DNA of 64,000 nt. Origin: Thiocapsa roseilacustris. Its GTDB lineage: Bacteria; Pseudomonadota; Gammaproteobacteria; Chromatiales; Chromatiaceae. Shown piece by piece: positions 56,339 through 64,000 of the stretch. A model generated the notes under the pieces. The model searched no databases and was not told the origin of the DNA. It was given only the letters and a program-made list of their open reading frames with translations. The DNA lies in assembly GCF_041903755.1 (NCBI RefSeq), contig NZ_JBBWVE010000013.1:1-64000 (forward strand). The letters run 5' to 3'. Each line of letters starts with the position of its first letter. The stretch's first letter is position 1. The translations under genes were made by a program, and so were the position numbers.

Positions 56339-57898
56339 TCAATAAGCGTTTTCGGTGTTGAAGAGCGCTAAAGGCGTCTTGGCCATGATGTAGATATCGA
56401 ATAGGATCGACCAGTTCTCGATGTAGTAGATATCGTACTCGACCCGCTTATGAATCTTTTCGGGCGTGTCGACCTCGCCGCGCCAGCCGTTGATCTGCGC
56501 CCATCCGGTGATGCCCGGTTTGACCTTGTGGCGGGCGAAATAGCCTTCCACGACCTGCTCCCAGAGACGTTCGTCGGTGTGTGCGTTCACTGCATGGGGG
56601 CGGGGACCGACGAGCGACAACTCCCCACTCAAGACGTTGAAAAGCTGGGGGAGCTCGTCGATCGATGCCTTTCGGATGAAACGACCTACCCGTGTGATCC
56701 GTGAATCGCCCTTGGAGACCACGCGCTTTGCGTGTGGATCGGAGAGGTGGTGATACATCGACCGGAATTTGAAGACGTCGATCACTTCATTATTGAACCC
56801 GTAGCGCTTCTGCCGAAAGAGAATGGGGCCGGGACTATCCATCCGGATCGCGAGCGCAGTCGCAAGCATGATGGGTGACAAGAGGATCAAGGCGGCGATG
56901 GCGACGACCAGATCCAGGGTCCGCTTGACGATCGCATCCCAGTCCGCGACCGGCTTGTCCACCACGTCGACAAAGGGTACACCCCCGATAAAGGAGGAGG
57001 CACGATCGCGAAAATCCAAACTGGAGGTATGTGCCGAGAGACGGATATCGACCGGCAGTACCCAGAGTTGCTTCAGAAATTCGAGCAGCCGCTGCTCCGC
57101 ATTGATCGGGATCGTCACGATCAGCATGTCGACATGGGCGATGCGGGCAAACTCGACCAAATCGGAGACGCTGCCGAGTTTCGGGTATCCCGCGACGATG
57201 GCCGGCGATCGGTCGTTCTTGCGGTCGTCGAAGATTCCGCAGATACGTGTCGCGTGGATCGGCTGCTTCTGGATGTCGCGAATTAGATCGGCAGCCGCCT
57301 CGCCTCCGCCCACGATGACCGCACGATGCTCCAGACGGCCGGCTCTGGTCCAGTGACGCAGCAGAAAGGCGAGACCGAGGCGCATGCCGAGTAGCGCCAA
57401 GAGTGTCATGCCGAACCAGAGTCCGAGCCAATCCGGAGGGAGTGCTGGCGTGTAATCGAACAGGAGCGGAACCCCAAAGAAGGCTCCGAAGATCAGAGAG
57501 AGGCCGATCGTGATACGCGTCAGCTGCGGCAGCAGCGTACGCATGATGGAGACTTGATAGCAGTCCGCCGCCTGAAACACCAGCGTGACCAGAACGACGC
57601 CTGCGAGGATCGCCAGAACCGCAATAGGATGCACGGTGAAAGCACCGGCCGCCGACACCAAGGTCAGCGCGCCGAGCGATGCAACGATCACCGCATCGAC
57701 AGCACGGACGACTCCGGTCAAGACAGATGCGGAGATCGTGGATGCCCTGAGACTTTCTGCTACCGCCAGAGCTTGATCGGAGAGTTCTCGGGTCCTCCGG
57801 CCCAGGTCGGCGTCCTTCGAAATCCCTTGCTCTTTCGCGCTCAGATCGACCTCAGTCACACTTTTCAGCAACCTCGCAGCGAGTTCTTCGGGAAACAT
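56339..57898 (-). CDS. Polyprenyl-phosphate sugar-1-phosphate transferase (WcaJ-like)
   Basis: A 519-residue protein that starts assembly of an exopolysaccharide by moving a sugar phosphate onto undecaprenyl phosphate. Four to five membrane helices (about 70-190) are followed by a CoA-binding-like domain (RAVIVGGGEAAADLIR). The catalytic domain begins at KRTLDLVVAIAALILLSP and has FRQKRYGFNNEVIDVFKFRSM, IDELPQLFNVLSGELSLVGPRP and GITGWAQINGWRGE. It resembles undecaprenyl-phosphate glucose phosphotransferases. A candidate sigma-54 promoter lies about 55 bases upstream. No other EPS gene is visible nearby. Confidence 0.9.
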   Translation of the reverse strand: MFPEELAARLLKSVTEVDLSAKEQGISKDADLGRRTRELSDQALAVAESLRASTISASVLTGVVRAVDAVIVASLGALTLVSAAGAFTVHPIAVLAILAGVVLVTLVFQAADCYQVSIMRTLLPQLTRITIGLSLIFGAFFGVPLLFDYTPALPPDWLGLWFGMTLLALLGMRLGLAFLLRHWTRAGRLEHRAVIVGGGEAAADLIRDIQKQPIHATRICGIFDDRKNDRSPAIVAGYPKLGSVSDLVEFARIAHVDMLIVTIPINAEQRLLEFLKQLWVLPVDIRLSAHTSSLDFRDRASSFIGGVPFVDVVDKPVADWDAIVKRTLDLVVAIAALILLSPIMLATALAIRMDSPGPILFRQKRYGFNNEVIDVFKFRSMYHHLSDPHAKRVVSKGDSRITRVGRFIRKASIDELPQLFNVLSGELSLVGPRPHAVNAHTDERLWEQVVEGYFARHKVKPGITGWAQINGWRGEVDTPEKIHKRVEYDIYYIENWSILFDIYIMAKTPLALFNTENAY

Positions 57899-57952
57899 GA
57901 TCGGCCTCGGATCGGGCGACTATCGACTTGATCGAAAGGATGCAGCTGTGAG

Positions 57953-57968
57953 AGCAAACTTTGCACCA
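57953..57968 (-). promoter_or_regulatory. Candidate sigma-54 promoter of the sugar transferase gene
   Basis: On the minus strand TGGTGC-AAAGT-TTGCT has the invariant GG at -24 and GC at -12 with exact 10-base spacing. Transcription would begin near 57942, 44 bases before the ATG. Two bases of TGGCAC differ, so confidence is moderate. Confidence 0.5.
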
Positions 57969-58221
57969 AAACGCAAATTCGAGACGCTGCACATCAACGC
58001 ACCTAGTTTATGCACTGTTTTTTAACGTTGCGCGACGGCTTTGAAACGCAATGGCTTGCCGCAAGTCCGTCGAGCTCGCGCCTGATGGGTTGCGTTGGTG
58101 ACCGTGACGGTTCGATACGGCAATGGAGATCGTCAAAAAGCGTCGGAATGTTCCCGAACGGCGTTGTTCCGTGATCGGATCGCGGCTCCGTCCTCGGCAG
58201 GCATCCGGCCTGAGGGGGCTG
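57969..58221. other. Intergenic region
   Basis: About 250 bases, A/T-rich near 58010-58030 (TGCACTGTTTTTTAACG), between two minus-strand genes. No gene seen; ORFs across it are shadows. Confidence 0.35.
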
Positions 58222-58578
58222 TCAACCACGTAAGGCTTCGAGGAGTCGGCTCGCCTGCGACTCGACAGCGGCGAAATCGTCCGATACAAGCACCGGATCG
58301 CCCCGCCGTGCCGTGCGCTCCAATGCTTCGATCGCTTCGTCCAACGCAGGGACGCCGCAATATCGGGTTGCCCCACGCACCTGATGCGCGTGCTCTGCCA
58401 GCTTGCTCCAATCCGCCTCCGCAACGCAGGCACGAAGCTCCTCGATCTCTTCGTGCAACCCCGCCAACAAGACCTCCAGCAACTCGCGAGCAAGATCTGC
58501 GTCCCCACCCGCGCTCGCGAGTGCAGCGGCATCGTCTCGTGCCGGCAGGCCGTCAAGCTTGGAGCGTTGATCGATCAT
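58222..58578 (-). CDS. Hpt (histidine phosphotransfer) domain protein
   Basis: A 118-residue stand-alone Hpt protein. The phospho-acceptor region is LAEHAHQVRGATRYCGV, with His in HQVRG. The four-helix bundle pattern (LARELLEVLLAGLHEEIEEL, ALDEAIEALERTARRG) is clear. It relays phosphate between a hybrid kinase and a response regulator elsewhere. It diverges from cysM; the BarA-like kinase often found with such genes is not in view. Confidence 0.82.
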   Translation of the reverse strand: MIDQRSKLDGLPARDDAAALASAGGDADLARELLEVLLAGLHEEIEELRACVAEADWSKLAEHAHQVRGATRYCGVPALDEAIEALERTARRGDPVLVSDDFAAVESQASRLLEALRG

Positions 58579-58750
58579 GCGTATCGCCGTTCAAAAAGGT
58601 CGCATCCATCCCAATACTCTAAAGGTTTTCCGCCCGCGACGTCCAGTCAGAGACGGACGCGTGCTGTTGCAGCTTGGTCGATGCTCGATGCTGGTGCAGA
58701 ATGAACACAGCCAACCTCATCCCCCGGCGCGACGCCGATGTGAGCAGAAG

Positions 58751-59641
58751 ATGCCCTATCCAACGATCGAAGACTTCGTAGGCCAGACGCCGCTCGTCAG
58801 ACTCCAGCGCCTTCCCGGCGCCACCGACAACCTCATTTTAGCCAAGCTCGAGGGCAACAATCCCGCCGGATCCGTTAAAGACCGCCCCGCCGTGAACATG
58901 ATCCGTCGCGCCGAGGAGCGCGGGACCATCAAACCCGGCGACACGCTCATCGAGGCGACCAGCGGCAACACGGGCATCGCGCTCGCCATGGCGGCGGCGA
59001 TCAAGGGTTACCGGATGGTGCTGATCATGCCCGAGCACATGAGTGCCGAGCGGCGCGGCGTCATGCGCAGCTTCGGCGCCGAGATCGTCCTGACGCCCAA
59101 GGCAGGGAGTATGGAGGCGGCCATCGATCTGGCCAACGCGATGGAAGCGCGCGGGGAGGGGATCCGGCTCGATCAGTTCTCGAATCCCGACAATCCGGCC
59201 GCTCACTACGAGTCGACAGGTCCGGAGATCTGGCGTGATACCGACGGACAGGTCACCCATTTCGTCAGCGCGATGGGCACGACGGGAACGATCATGGGGA
59301 CAGGCCGGTATCTCAAGGAGCAAAATCCGGCGATCCGGATCGTCGGCGTCCAACCCGAGGAGGGTTCCAGCATTCCGGGGATTCGGCGGTGGCCTGAGGC
59401 CTATCTGCCGAAGATCTTCGATCCTGCCGGCGTGGACCGCGTGATCGACATCTCTCAAGAGCTTGCCGAGCAGACCGCTCGGGAGCTCGCCGCACGGGAA
59501 GGGATCTTCGCGGGAGTCTCGTCCGGCGGTTGTATCGCCGCGGCATTGAAGCTCTCCCGAGAGGTGGATGAGGCGGTCATCGTGGCGATCGTGTGCGACC
59601 GCGGCGACCGCTATCTGTCGACCGGGGTCTTTCCGGCCTAG
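58751..59641 (+). CDS. cysM: Cysteine synthase B
   Basis: A 296-residue PLP enzyme making cysteine (or S-sulfocysteine from thiosulfate) from O-acetylserine. The PLP Lys is in NNPAGSVKDRPAVNMI (Lys43), the substrate loop is EATSGNTGIALA, and the phosphate-binding loop is MGTTGTIMGTGRYLKE. The short C-terminus and the R/Q-rich RRWPEAYLP favour CysM over CysK. ATG 58751 follows AGCAGAAG. rlmD follows 50 bp later, as in many gammaproteobacteria. Confidence 0.93.
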   Translation: MPYPTIEDFVGQTPLVRLQRLPGATDNLILAKLEGNNPAGSVKDRPAVNMIRRAEERGTIKPGDTLIEATSGNTGIALAMAAAIKGYRMVLIMPEHMSAERRGVMRSFGAEIVLTPKAGSMEAAIDLANAMEARGEGIRLDQFSNPDNPAAHYESTGPEIWRDTDGQVTHFVSAMGTTGTIMGTGRYLKEQNPAIRIVGVQPEEGSSIPGIRRWPEAYLPKIFDPAGVDRVIDISQELAEQTARELAAREGIFAGVSSGGCIAAALKLSREVDEAVIVAIVCDRGDRYLSTGVFPA

Positions 59642-59691
59642 GGCGACCCTCGGTGTTTCGTTTTACAGCCTGAGTGGCGAGGACGGAGTCC

Positions 59692-61017
59692 GTGTCGAGA
59701 AAACGCAAACTACTTCCGCAAGAGCCTGTCGAGGCCGAGATCGAGGGCCTCACACACGAGGGTCGCGGATTGGCGCATTTCGACGGCAAGGCGGTCTTTA
59801 TCGACGGCGCAATGGCGGGGGAGCGGGTGCGTTTCCGGTATACACGCATCCAGCGTCGCTTCGACGAAGGTGTCGTCGTTGAGGTGCTGAGGCCGTCGCC
59901 GGAGCGTGTGGCGCCCATGTGCAGCCATTTCGGCGTCTGCGGGGGCTGCAGCCTGCAGCATATGACGGCGGGCGCCCAGATTCGCGCAAAGCAGGACAGC
60001 CTTGCGGACGTGCTCTCGCGCATCGGGAAGGTGACTCCGCAGACTTGGCTCGCGCCATTGACGGCGGGTGCTTGGGGGTACCGGCGCAAGGCCCGGCTCG
60101 GTGTGCGCTATGTATCGAAGAAGGGCCGAACACTCGTGGGTTTCCGAGAGCGGGGCAATGCCTTCATCACCGACATCGGCCGCTGCGAGGTGCTCCATCC
60201 GAGTGTCGGTGCACATCTGCAGGCGATCGGGGCCGCGGTGGATGCCCTGAGCATCCGCGAGCAGGTGCCGCAGATCGAGGTGGCGATGGGCGATACGCCG
60301 CCGGTCTTGGTGTTCCGCGCCTTAAGCCCGCCGAGTGCCGCTGACCTGGGCGTGCTCGAGGCGCTCGGCGAGAGCGAGGGTTTCCACATCTATCTTCAGG
60401 AGGCCGGCCCGGAGAGCATCCGGCCGCTGCCCGGCCAGGGGATCACGCTGCATTACGAGCTGCCGCGCTACGATCTGCGGATCGAGTTCGAGCCGACCGA
60501 CTTCACCCAGGTCAACCTGGAGCTGAACCGATCGATGCTTGACCAGGCGCTTGCGCTCCTGGATGTCCAGGCCGACGAGCGCGTTTTGGACCTCTTCTGC
60601 GGCGTGGGCAACTTCACCTTGCCGCTTGCTCGTCAAGCCGAGGTTGTGGTCGGGGTGGAAGGCGATCCCGGTTTGGTCGCCCGCGCGCAGGCGAACTCGG
60701 ACTTGAACAAGATCGGGAACGCACGTTTCTATACGGCTGATCTCGATGGCGCGCTCGATCAGGAGCCATGGTCGCGCGAGGGTTTCACCAAGGCACTGCT
60801 GGATCCGCCCCGCAGCGGCGCGCTCGCCGTGCTCGACTGGCTGCCGCGGCTCGGGGTGGAGAAGGTGCTCTACGTGTCCTGCTATCCGACGACCCTTGCG
60901 CGCGACGCCGATCGTCTCGTGAATGCGCTTGGTTACCGGCTTGTTTCGGCGGGGGTGATGGATATGTTCCCGCAGACGGCCCATGTCGAGTCGATGGCCC
61001 TGTTCGAGCGTTGCTGA
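59692..61017 (+). CDS. rlmD: 23S rRNA (uracil-1939-C5) methyltransferase RlmD
   Basis: A 441-residue enzyme that methylates U1939 of 23S rRNA. A TRAM domain (IEGLTHEGRGLAHFDGKAVF) starts the protein. The Fe-S cluster ligands are CSHFGVCGGC plus the Cys in GRCEVL. The methyltransferase part has LDLFCGVGNFTLPLA, LLDPPRSGA and the nucleophile in YVSCYPTTLARD. The GTG at 59692 is used because GGAG lies just before it; GTG 59674 is an alternative. Confidence 0.94.
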   Translation: MSRKRKLLPQEPVEAEIEGLTHEGRGLAHFDGKAVFIDGAMAGERVRFRYTRIQRRFDEGVVVEVLRPSPERVAPMCSHFGVCGGCSLQHMTAGAQIRAKQDSLADVLSRIGKVTPQTWLAPLTAGAWGYRRKARLGVRYVSKKGRTLVGFRERGNAFITDIGRCEVLHPSVGAHLQAIGAAVDALSIREQVPQIEVAMGDTPPVLVFRALSPPSAADLGVLEALGESEGFHIYLQEAGPESIRPLPGQGITLHYELPRYDLRIEFEPTDFTQVNLELNRSMLDQALALLDVQADERVLDLFCGVGNFTLPLARQAEVVVGVEGDPGLVARAQANSDLNKIGNARFYTADLDGALDQEPWSREGFTKALLDPPRSGALAVLDWLPRLGVEKVLYVSCYPTTLARDADRLVNALGYRLVSAGVMDMFPQTAHVESMALFERC

Positions 61018-61249
61018 AGCGCGTCTTCGGCGCGGTACGTTGGGTTGTCGGCTCGGTGCGCGTGTGCGTCCGACCCTCATGGTCGGAGCTGACGCGATTC
61101 AGGAATTTATAGTAGGGTCAATGCGGTCTTCACCTGGCCGGCGAGCCATCGCGTGGGTGCGATCGTTAAGGCTGTCTAATCCTTCGCATGAAGCACGCTT
61201 TACGCGAAGCAACTGACGAATTCCGGTTCAAGTCCAGGGGATATGACGC

Positions 61250-62842
61250 ATGTTCGAATCGACAAAAATAGGCCGCTCGGTCAGCAAGGACGACTTCAAA
61301 GAGCAGCAGGAAGAGCTGCGCACCGAGCTGCTCACGGCGCAACGCGATCTGAAGGACTCCGATATCCCGGTAATCGTGCTCATCTCGGGCGTCGAGGCGG
61401 CCGGCAAGGGCGAGGTGGTGAACCGGCTGAACGAATGGCTGGATACCCGCGGCGTTCAGACCTTTGCCTTCTGGGACGAGACCGACGAGGAGCGCGCACG
61501 TCCACGCTATTGGCGTTTTTGGCGCTCCATGCCGCCCCGCGGGGAGATCTCGATCCTCTTCGGCGGCTGGTATCAGACCCCGATCGAGCATCGCTTCGAG
61601 GGGCATTGCAGCGATGCAGAGCTCGACGGGGAGCTCAACCGCATCGTCGATTTCGAGCGCATGCTCATCCAGGACGGTGCGCTCATCTTGAAATTCTGGT
61701 TTCACATGTCCGAAGAGGATCAGAAGGCCCGCCTGAAGGAGCTCTCGCGCGACGACAAGAGCCGTTGGAAGATGCTCCCGGACAAGAGCAAGTTCTCCGA
61801 GCAGTACGCCGCGTTCGAGCAGGTCGCAGAGCGGGTCATCCGCTACACCGACCGGGGTGTCTGCCCTTGGTATCTGGTGGAGGCCGAGGACAGGCGCTAC
61901 CGCGATCTGACCGTCGGTAAGACCCTCCTGCACGCCATCCGTTCGCGCTTGGGCGAGCCCCATCCGGACGAGCGCAAGTCCGGCGGCGGCAGTCCTGAGC
62001 TGCCGAGCGGTGCGAATGCCCAGATCACGCTCCTCGATCAAATGGATCTCTCACTCGCCTTGGACAAGGACACCTACAGGGCGGAGATGAAGCGCCTGCA
62101 GACCGAGATCAACGAGCTGGCCTGGAGCGCCTACAACAAGAAACGATCGACCGTCCTGATGTTCGAGGGCGTCGATGCCGGCGGCAAGGGCGGCGCGATC
62201 CGCCGGATCACGGCCGCCATCGATGCGCGCCTCTATCGCGCCATCCCGGTCGCTGCGCCCACCGACGAGGAGAAGTCACACCACTATCTGTGGCGGTTCT
62301 GGCGTCACGTCCCACGGGCGGGCTACATCACACTCTACGATCGATCCTGGTACGGACGTGTCCTGGTCGAGCGGGTCGAGGGTTTTGCCGGCGATGCCGA
62401 ATGGCGGCGCGCCTACTCGGAGATCAATCGCTTCGAGGAGCAGCTGGTGGACAGCGGCGTGATCCTGCTCAAATTCTGGATCCACATCAGTCAGGACGAG
62501 CAGCTGAAGCGCTTCAAGGATCGCGAGAGTGTCCCGTACAAGCAATACAAGATCACCGACGATGACTGGCGCAACCGCGAGAAATGGCCCCAGTACAAGG
62601 ATGCGATCAACGAGATGGTGGTGCGCACCAGCACCAAGCATGCGGCTTGGACTCTGGTGGAGGGCAACGACAAACCCTATGCGCGGATCAAGGTGCTCAG
62701 GACGGTATGCGACACCGTTCGGGAGGCGCTCAAACGCGACCCGGAACCGACGGCCGGTTATCTACCCTGCGGCGACAAACGGCCCGAGCAGATGAAGCCC
62801 GAGCAAACAAAGAAGGCGTCGAACGGTAAGTCCGAGTCTTGA
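61250..62842 (+). CDS. pap: Polyphosphate:AMP phosphotransferase (two fused PPK2 domains)
   Basis: A 530-residue protein with two PPK2 domains in tandem. The first has Walker A GVEAAGKGE (about 48-56) and WWR-like PRYWRFWRSMPPRG; the second has Walker A GVDAGGKGGAIRR (about 305-317), HYLWRFWRHVPRAG and the lid YDRSWYGRVLVERVEG. Two-domain PPK2 class II enzymes phosphorylate AMP to ADP with polyphosphate. The second domain keeps all catalytic residues; the first deviates more. No polyphosphate kinase gene adjoins. Confidence 0.93.
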   Translation: MFESTKIGRSVSKDDFKEQQEELRTELLTAQRDLKDSDIPVIVLISGVEAAGKGEVVNRLNEWLDTRGVQTFAFWDETDEERARPRYWRFWRSMPPRGEISILFGGWYQTPIEHRFEGHCSDAELDGELNRIVDFERMLIQDGALILKFWFHMSEEDQKARLKELSRDDKSRWKMLPDKSKFSEQYAAFEQVAERVIRYTDRGVCPWYLVEAEDRRYRDLTVGKTLLHAIRSRLGEPHPDERKSGGGSPELPSGANAQITLLDQMDLSLALDKDTYRAEMKRLQTEINELAWSAYNKKRSTVLMFEGVDAGGKGGAIRRITAAIDARLYRAIPVAAPTDEEKSHHYLWRFWRHVPRAGYITLYDRSWYGRVLVERVEGFAGDAEWRRAYSEINRFEEQLVDSGVILLKFWIHISQDEQLKRFKDRESVPYKQYKITDDDWRNREKWPQYKDAINEMVVRTSTKHAAWTLVEGNDKPYARIKVLRTVCDTVREALKRDPEPTAGYLPCGDKRPEQMKPEQTKKASNGKSES

Positions 62843-62849
62843 GATAGGC

Positions 62850-62935
62850 GCCTTAGGCGATCCGGGAGTTTCCATACTCGTAGGTTGTGCTAACGATAGG
62901 AGGCACAACTTGCGCCGACGGTTTGTTGTGCCTAC
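62850..62935. repeat. Intergenic repeat, inverted copy of 47557-47660
   Basis: GTAGGTTGTGCTAACGATAG and following GGCACAACTTGCGCCGACGG correspond to the reverse complement of the 47.6 kb element. It ends on the tatD stop codon. Confidence 0.7.
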
Positions 62936-63705
62936 GCGATGGAGAACAATCGGAAATAATTCTCGCGTGTGACCGTAGCAACCTCTGCCGGATCCATCCC
63001 GCGCAGCTCGGCAATACGGTTCGCGACATGGGCGACCAACTTGGGCTCGTTGGGTTTGCCGCGATGGGGCATGGGTGCGAGATAAGGCGAATCGGTTTCG
63101 ATGAGCAGGCGATCGAGCGGGACGCGGCGCGCCACGTTGCGCAGCTCCTCGGCGTTCTTGAAGGTGACGATCCCGGAAAAGGAGACATAAAAACCCAGAT
63201 CCATGCCGGCCTTCGCCATCTCCCAATTCTCGGTGAAGCAGTGCAGCACCCCGCCGACGGCGTCTGCGCGCTCCTCGCGCAGGATCGCAATGGTATCCTC
63301 GCGCGCATCCCTCGTATGGATAATCAAAGGCTTGCAGCACGCGCGTGCCGCGGCAATATGGACGCGGAAACGCTCGCGCTGCCGAGCCGGATCCAGATCG
63401 CGATGGAAAAAGTCCAGTCCGGTCTCACCGATCGCGACGTTTCGCGGATCAGCCGCCAAAGACACCAACCGTTCCACGGTCGGTTCTTCGCCGTGCTCCT
63501 GGTTCGGATGCACGCCGACCGAGACGGCGACCTGCTCAAAGGGATCGACCAGACGTCTCATGTCCGGATAGTGCTCCAGATCGATCGAGACGCAGAGCAT
63601 ATGGGTGACCCCGGCGTCGGCGGTCGCCTGCATGAGCCCGGTGAAGTCGCCCTCGTATCGGCGAAGATCCACCCGATCGAGGTGACAATGGGAATCGACG
63701 AGCAT
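62932..63705 (-). CDS. tatD: TatD-family metal-dependent nuclease
   Basis: A 257-residue TatD-like hydrolase (3'-5' exonuclease on DNA and RNA in relatives). Metal ligands: DSHCHLD (residues 4-10), GETGLDFF, IIHTRDA, LHCFTE and ETDSPYLAP. The ATG at 63705 is preferred since the in-frame upstream codons are repeat-derived. The end of a pilZ gene lies 158 bp upstream, the usual pilZ-tatD order. Confidence 0.94.
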   Translation of the reverse strand: MLVDSHCHLDRVDLRRYEGDFTGLMQATADAGVTHMLCVSIDLEHYPDMRRLVDPFEQVAVSVGVHPNQEHGEEPTVERLVSLAADPRNVAIGETGLDFFHRDLDPARQRERFRVHIAAARACCKPLIIHTRDAREDTIAILREERADAVGGVLHCFTENWEMAKAGMDLGFYVSFSGIVTFKNAEELRNVARRVPLDRLLIETDSPYLAPMPHRGKPNEPKLVAHVANRIAELRGMDPAEVATVTRENYFRLFSIA

Positions 63706-63745
63706 GCACTCTCCTAGTCCAGCACCGCAGATGTATCGAGACCTG

Positions 63746-63809
63746 TCGTTGTCGTTGTCGTAATCGCCCATCGATAAGACTACGACCACGATTACGACAA
63801 CGACAACGA
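63746..63809. repeat. Perfect 21-bp inverted repeat between pilZ and tatD
   Basis: Bases 63746-63766 (TCGTTG units then TAATCG) are the exact reverse complement of 63789-63809; 22 bases separate them. Related to 50721-50817. Confidence 0.9.
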
Positions 63810-63863
63810 AGATGATCTCGGACGGTCTCGGAATCGCTGCACCGCTACGCTACATGGTGTGGC

Positions 63864-64000
63864 CTACATAGTGTGTGTGGGGCGATCCGAGTTGAGGGCA
63901 CCAACGAGATAGTCCTCGATCTTGCGGCGCGCCATACCCTTATCCTGATCGCTGAACTGCACACCGACCCCGATCGCACGGCTGCCCTCGGCACCCGGCG
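63864..64000 (-). CDS. pilZ: PilZ-domain protein, C-terminal part
   Basis: The minus-strand frame reaching the window edge reads SRAIGVGVQFSDQDKG then RRKIEDYLVGALNSDR and ends PTHTM before TAG. GVGVQF and the closing S-D-R-P-T-x-T-M are typical of type IV pilus assembly protein PilZ. The N-terminal part, including the c-di-GMP-site equivalent, lies outside the window. Upstream of tatD as in many gammaproteobacteria. Confidence 0.85.
   Translation of the reverse strand, partial: PGAEGSRAIGVGVQFSDQDKGMARRKIEDYLVGALNSDRPTHTM

Noticed and set aside
61190..61230. GGTTCAAGTCC resembling a tRNA T-loop
   Set aside because: No acceptor or anticodon stem can be found around it.

Overview
The window is high-GC chromosomal DNA from a gammaproteobacterium. 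A nifU/nifS/nifZ locus with a near-perfect sigma-54 promoter, a pilZ-tatD pair, rlmD, cysM, a class with two fused PPK2 domains (pap) and many short palindromic intergenic repeats suggest a diazotrophic purple sulfur bacterium (Chromatiaceae-like). That assignment is inference; no rRNA or photosynthesis gene is present to confirm it.

Layout. 1-7.8 kb: the end of an unknown gene, two tandem TAP-like alpha/beta hydrolases separated by an exported SH3b protein, a CPBP membrane protease and small exported proteins. 8.0-31.6 kb: an accessory/defence island bracketed by two diverged copies of a ~320 bp segment (7686-8007 and 31628-31947). It holds mutS and hsdM debris, a GGDEF protein, a class II Fic protein, MNT/HEPN and HicAB toxin-antitoxin pairs, an IS110-family transposase, a four-gene LlaJI-like restriction-modification operon (two m5C methyltransferases, McrB-like NTPase, DUF2357 nuclease-like protein), a RhuM-Doc protein, a frameshifted hsdR without hsdM or hsdS, a few lower-GC cargo genes and a PhoD-like phosphatase. 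Two families of short dispersed repeats recur through it.

31.9-36.2 kb: a sensor kinase with two solute-binding domains, its NarL-type regulator and a secreted L,D-transpeptidase. 36.6-37.2 kb: a TumE/TumA toxin-antitoxin pair. 37.5-41.8 kb: enolase, nifZ-like, then nifU and nifS with heptamer repeats between them. 42.5-50.5 kb: orphan ParA, DUF29, an AsmA-like gene with a frameshift, a lipoprotein, an unusual FimV/LysM-ClC fusion and a GNAT acetyltransferase. 50.6-53.7 kb: a second gene graveyard with acetyltransferase fragments, an orphan Phd/UPF0175 antitoxin, a collapsed type I-E cas3 and a broken transposase. 53.9-64 kb: ordinary core genes (phoU, nfeD-qmcA, a sugar-phosphate transferase for exopolysaccharide, an Hpt protein, cysM, rlmD, pap, tatD, pilZ).

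How parts connect. The island looks like layered insertions into what was once a type I R-M locus (hsdM tail at 10.1 kb, hsdR at 23.2 kb). The small exported protein at 7.5 kb and the kinase at 31.9 kb probably were neighbours in one ancestral locus. NifU and NifS supply Fe-S clusters for nitrogenase, and the sigma-54 promoter ties them to NifA control. The four-gene methyltransferase/McrB/DUF2357 operon is the most complete defence system here. The LysM-ClC fusion is the single most unusual gene architecture.
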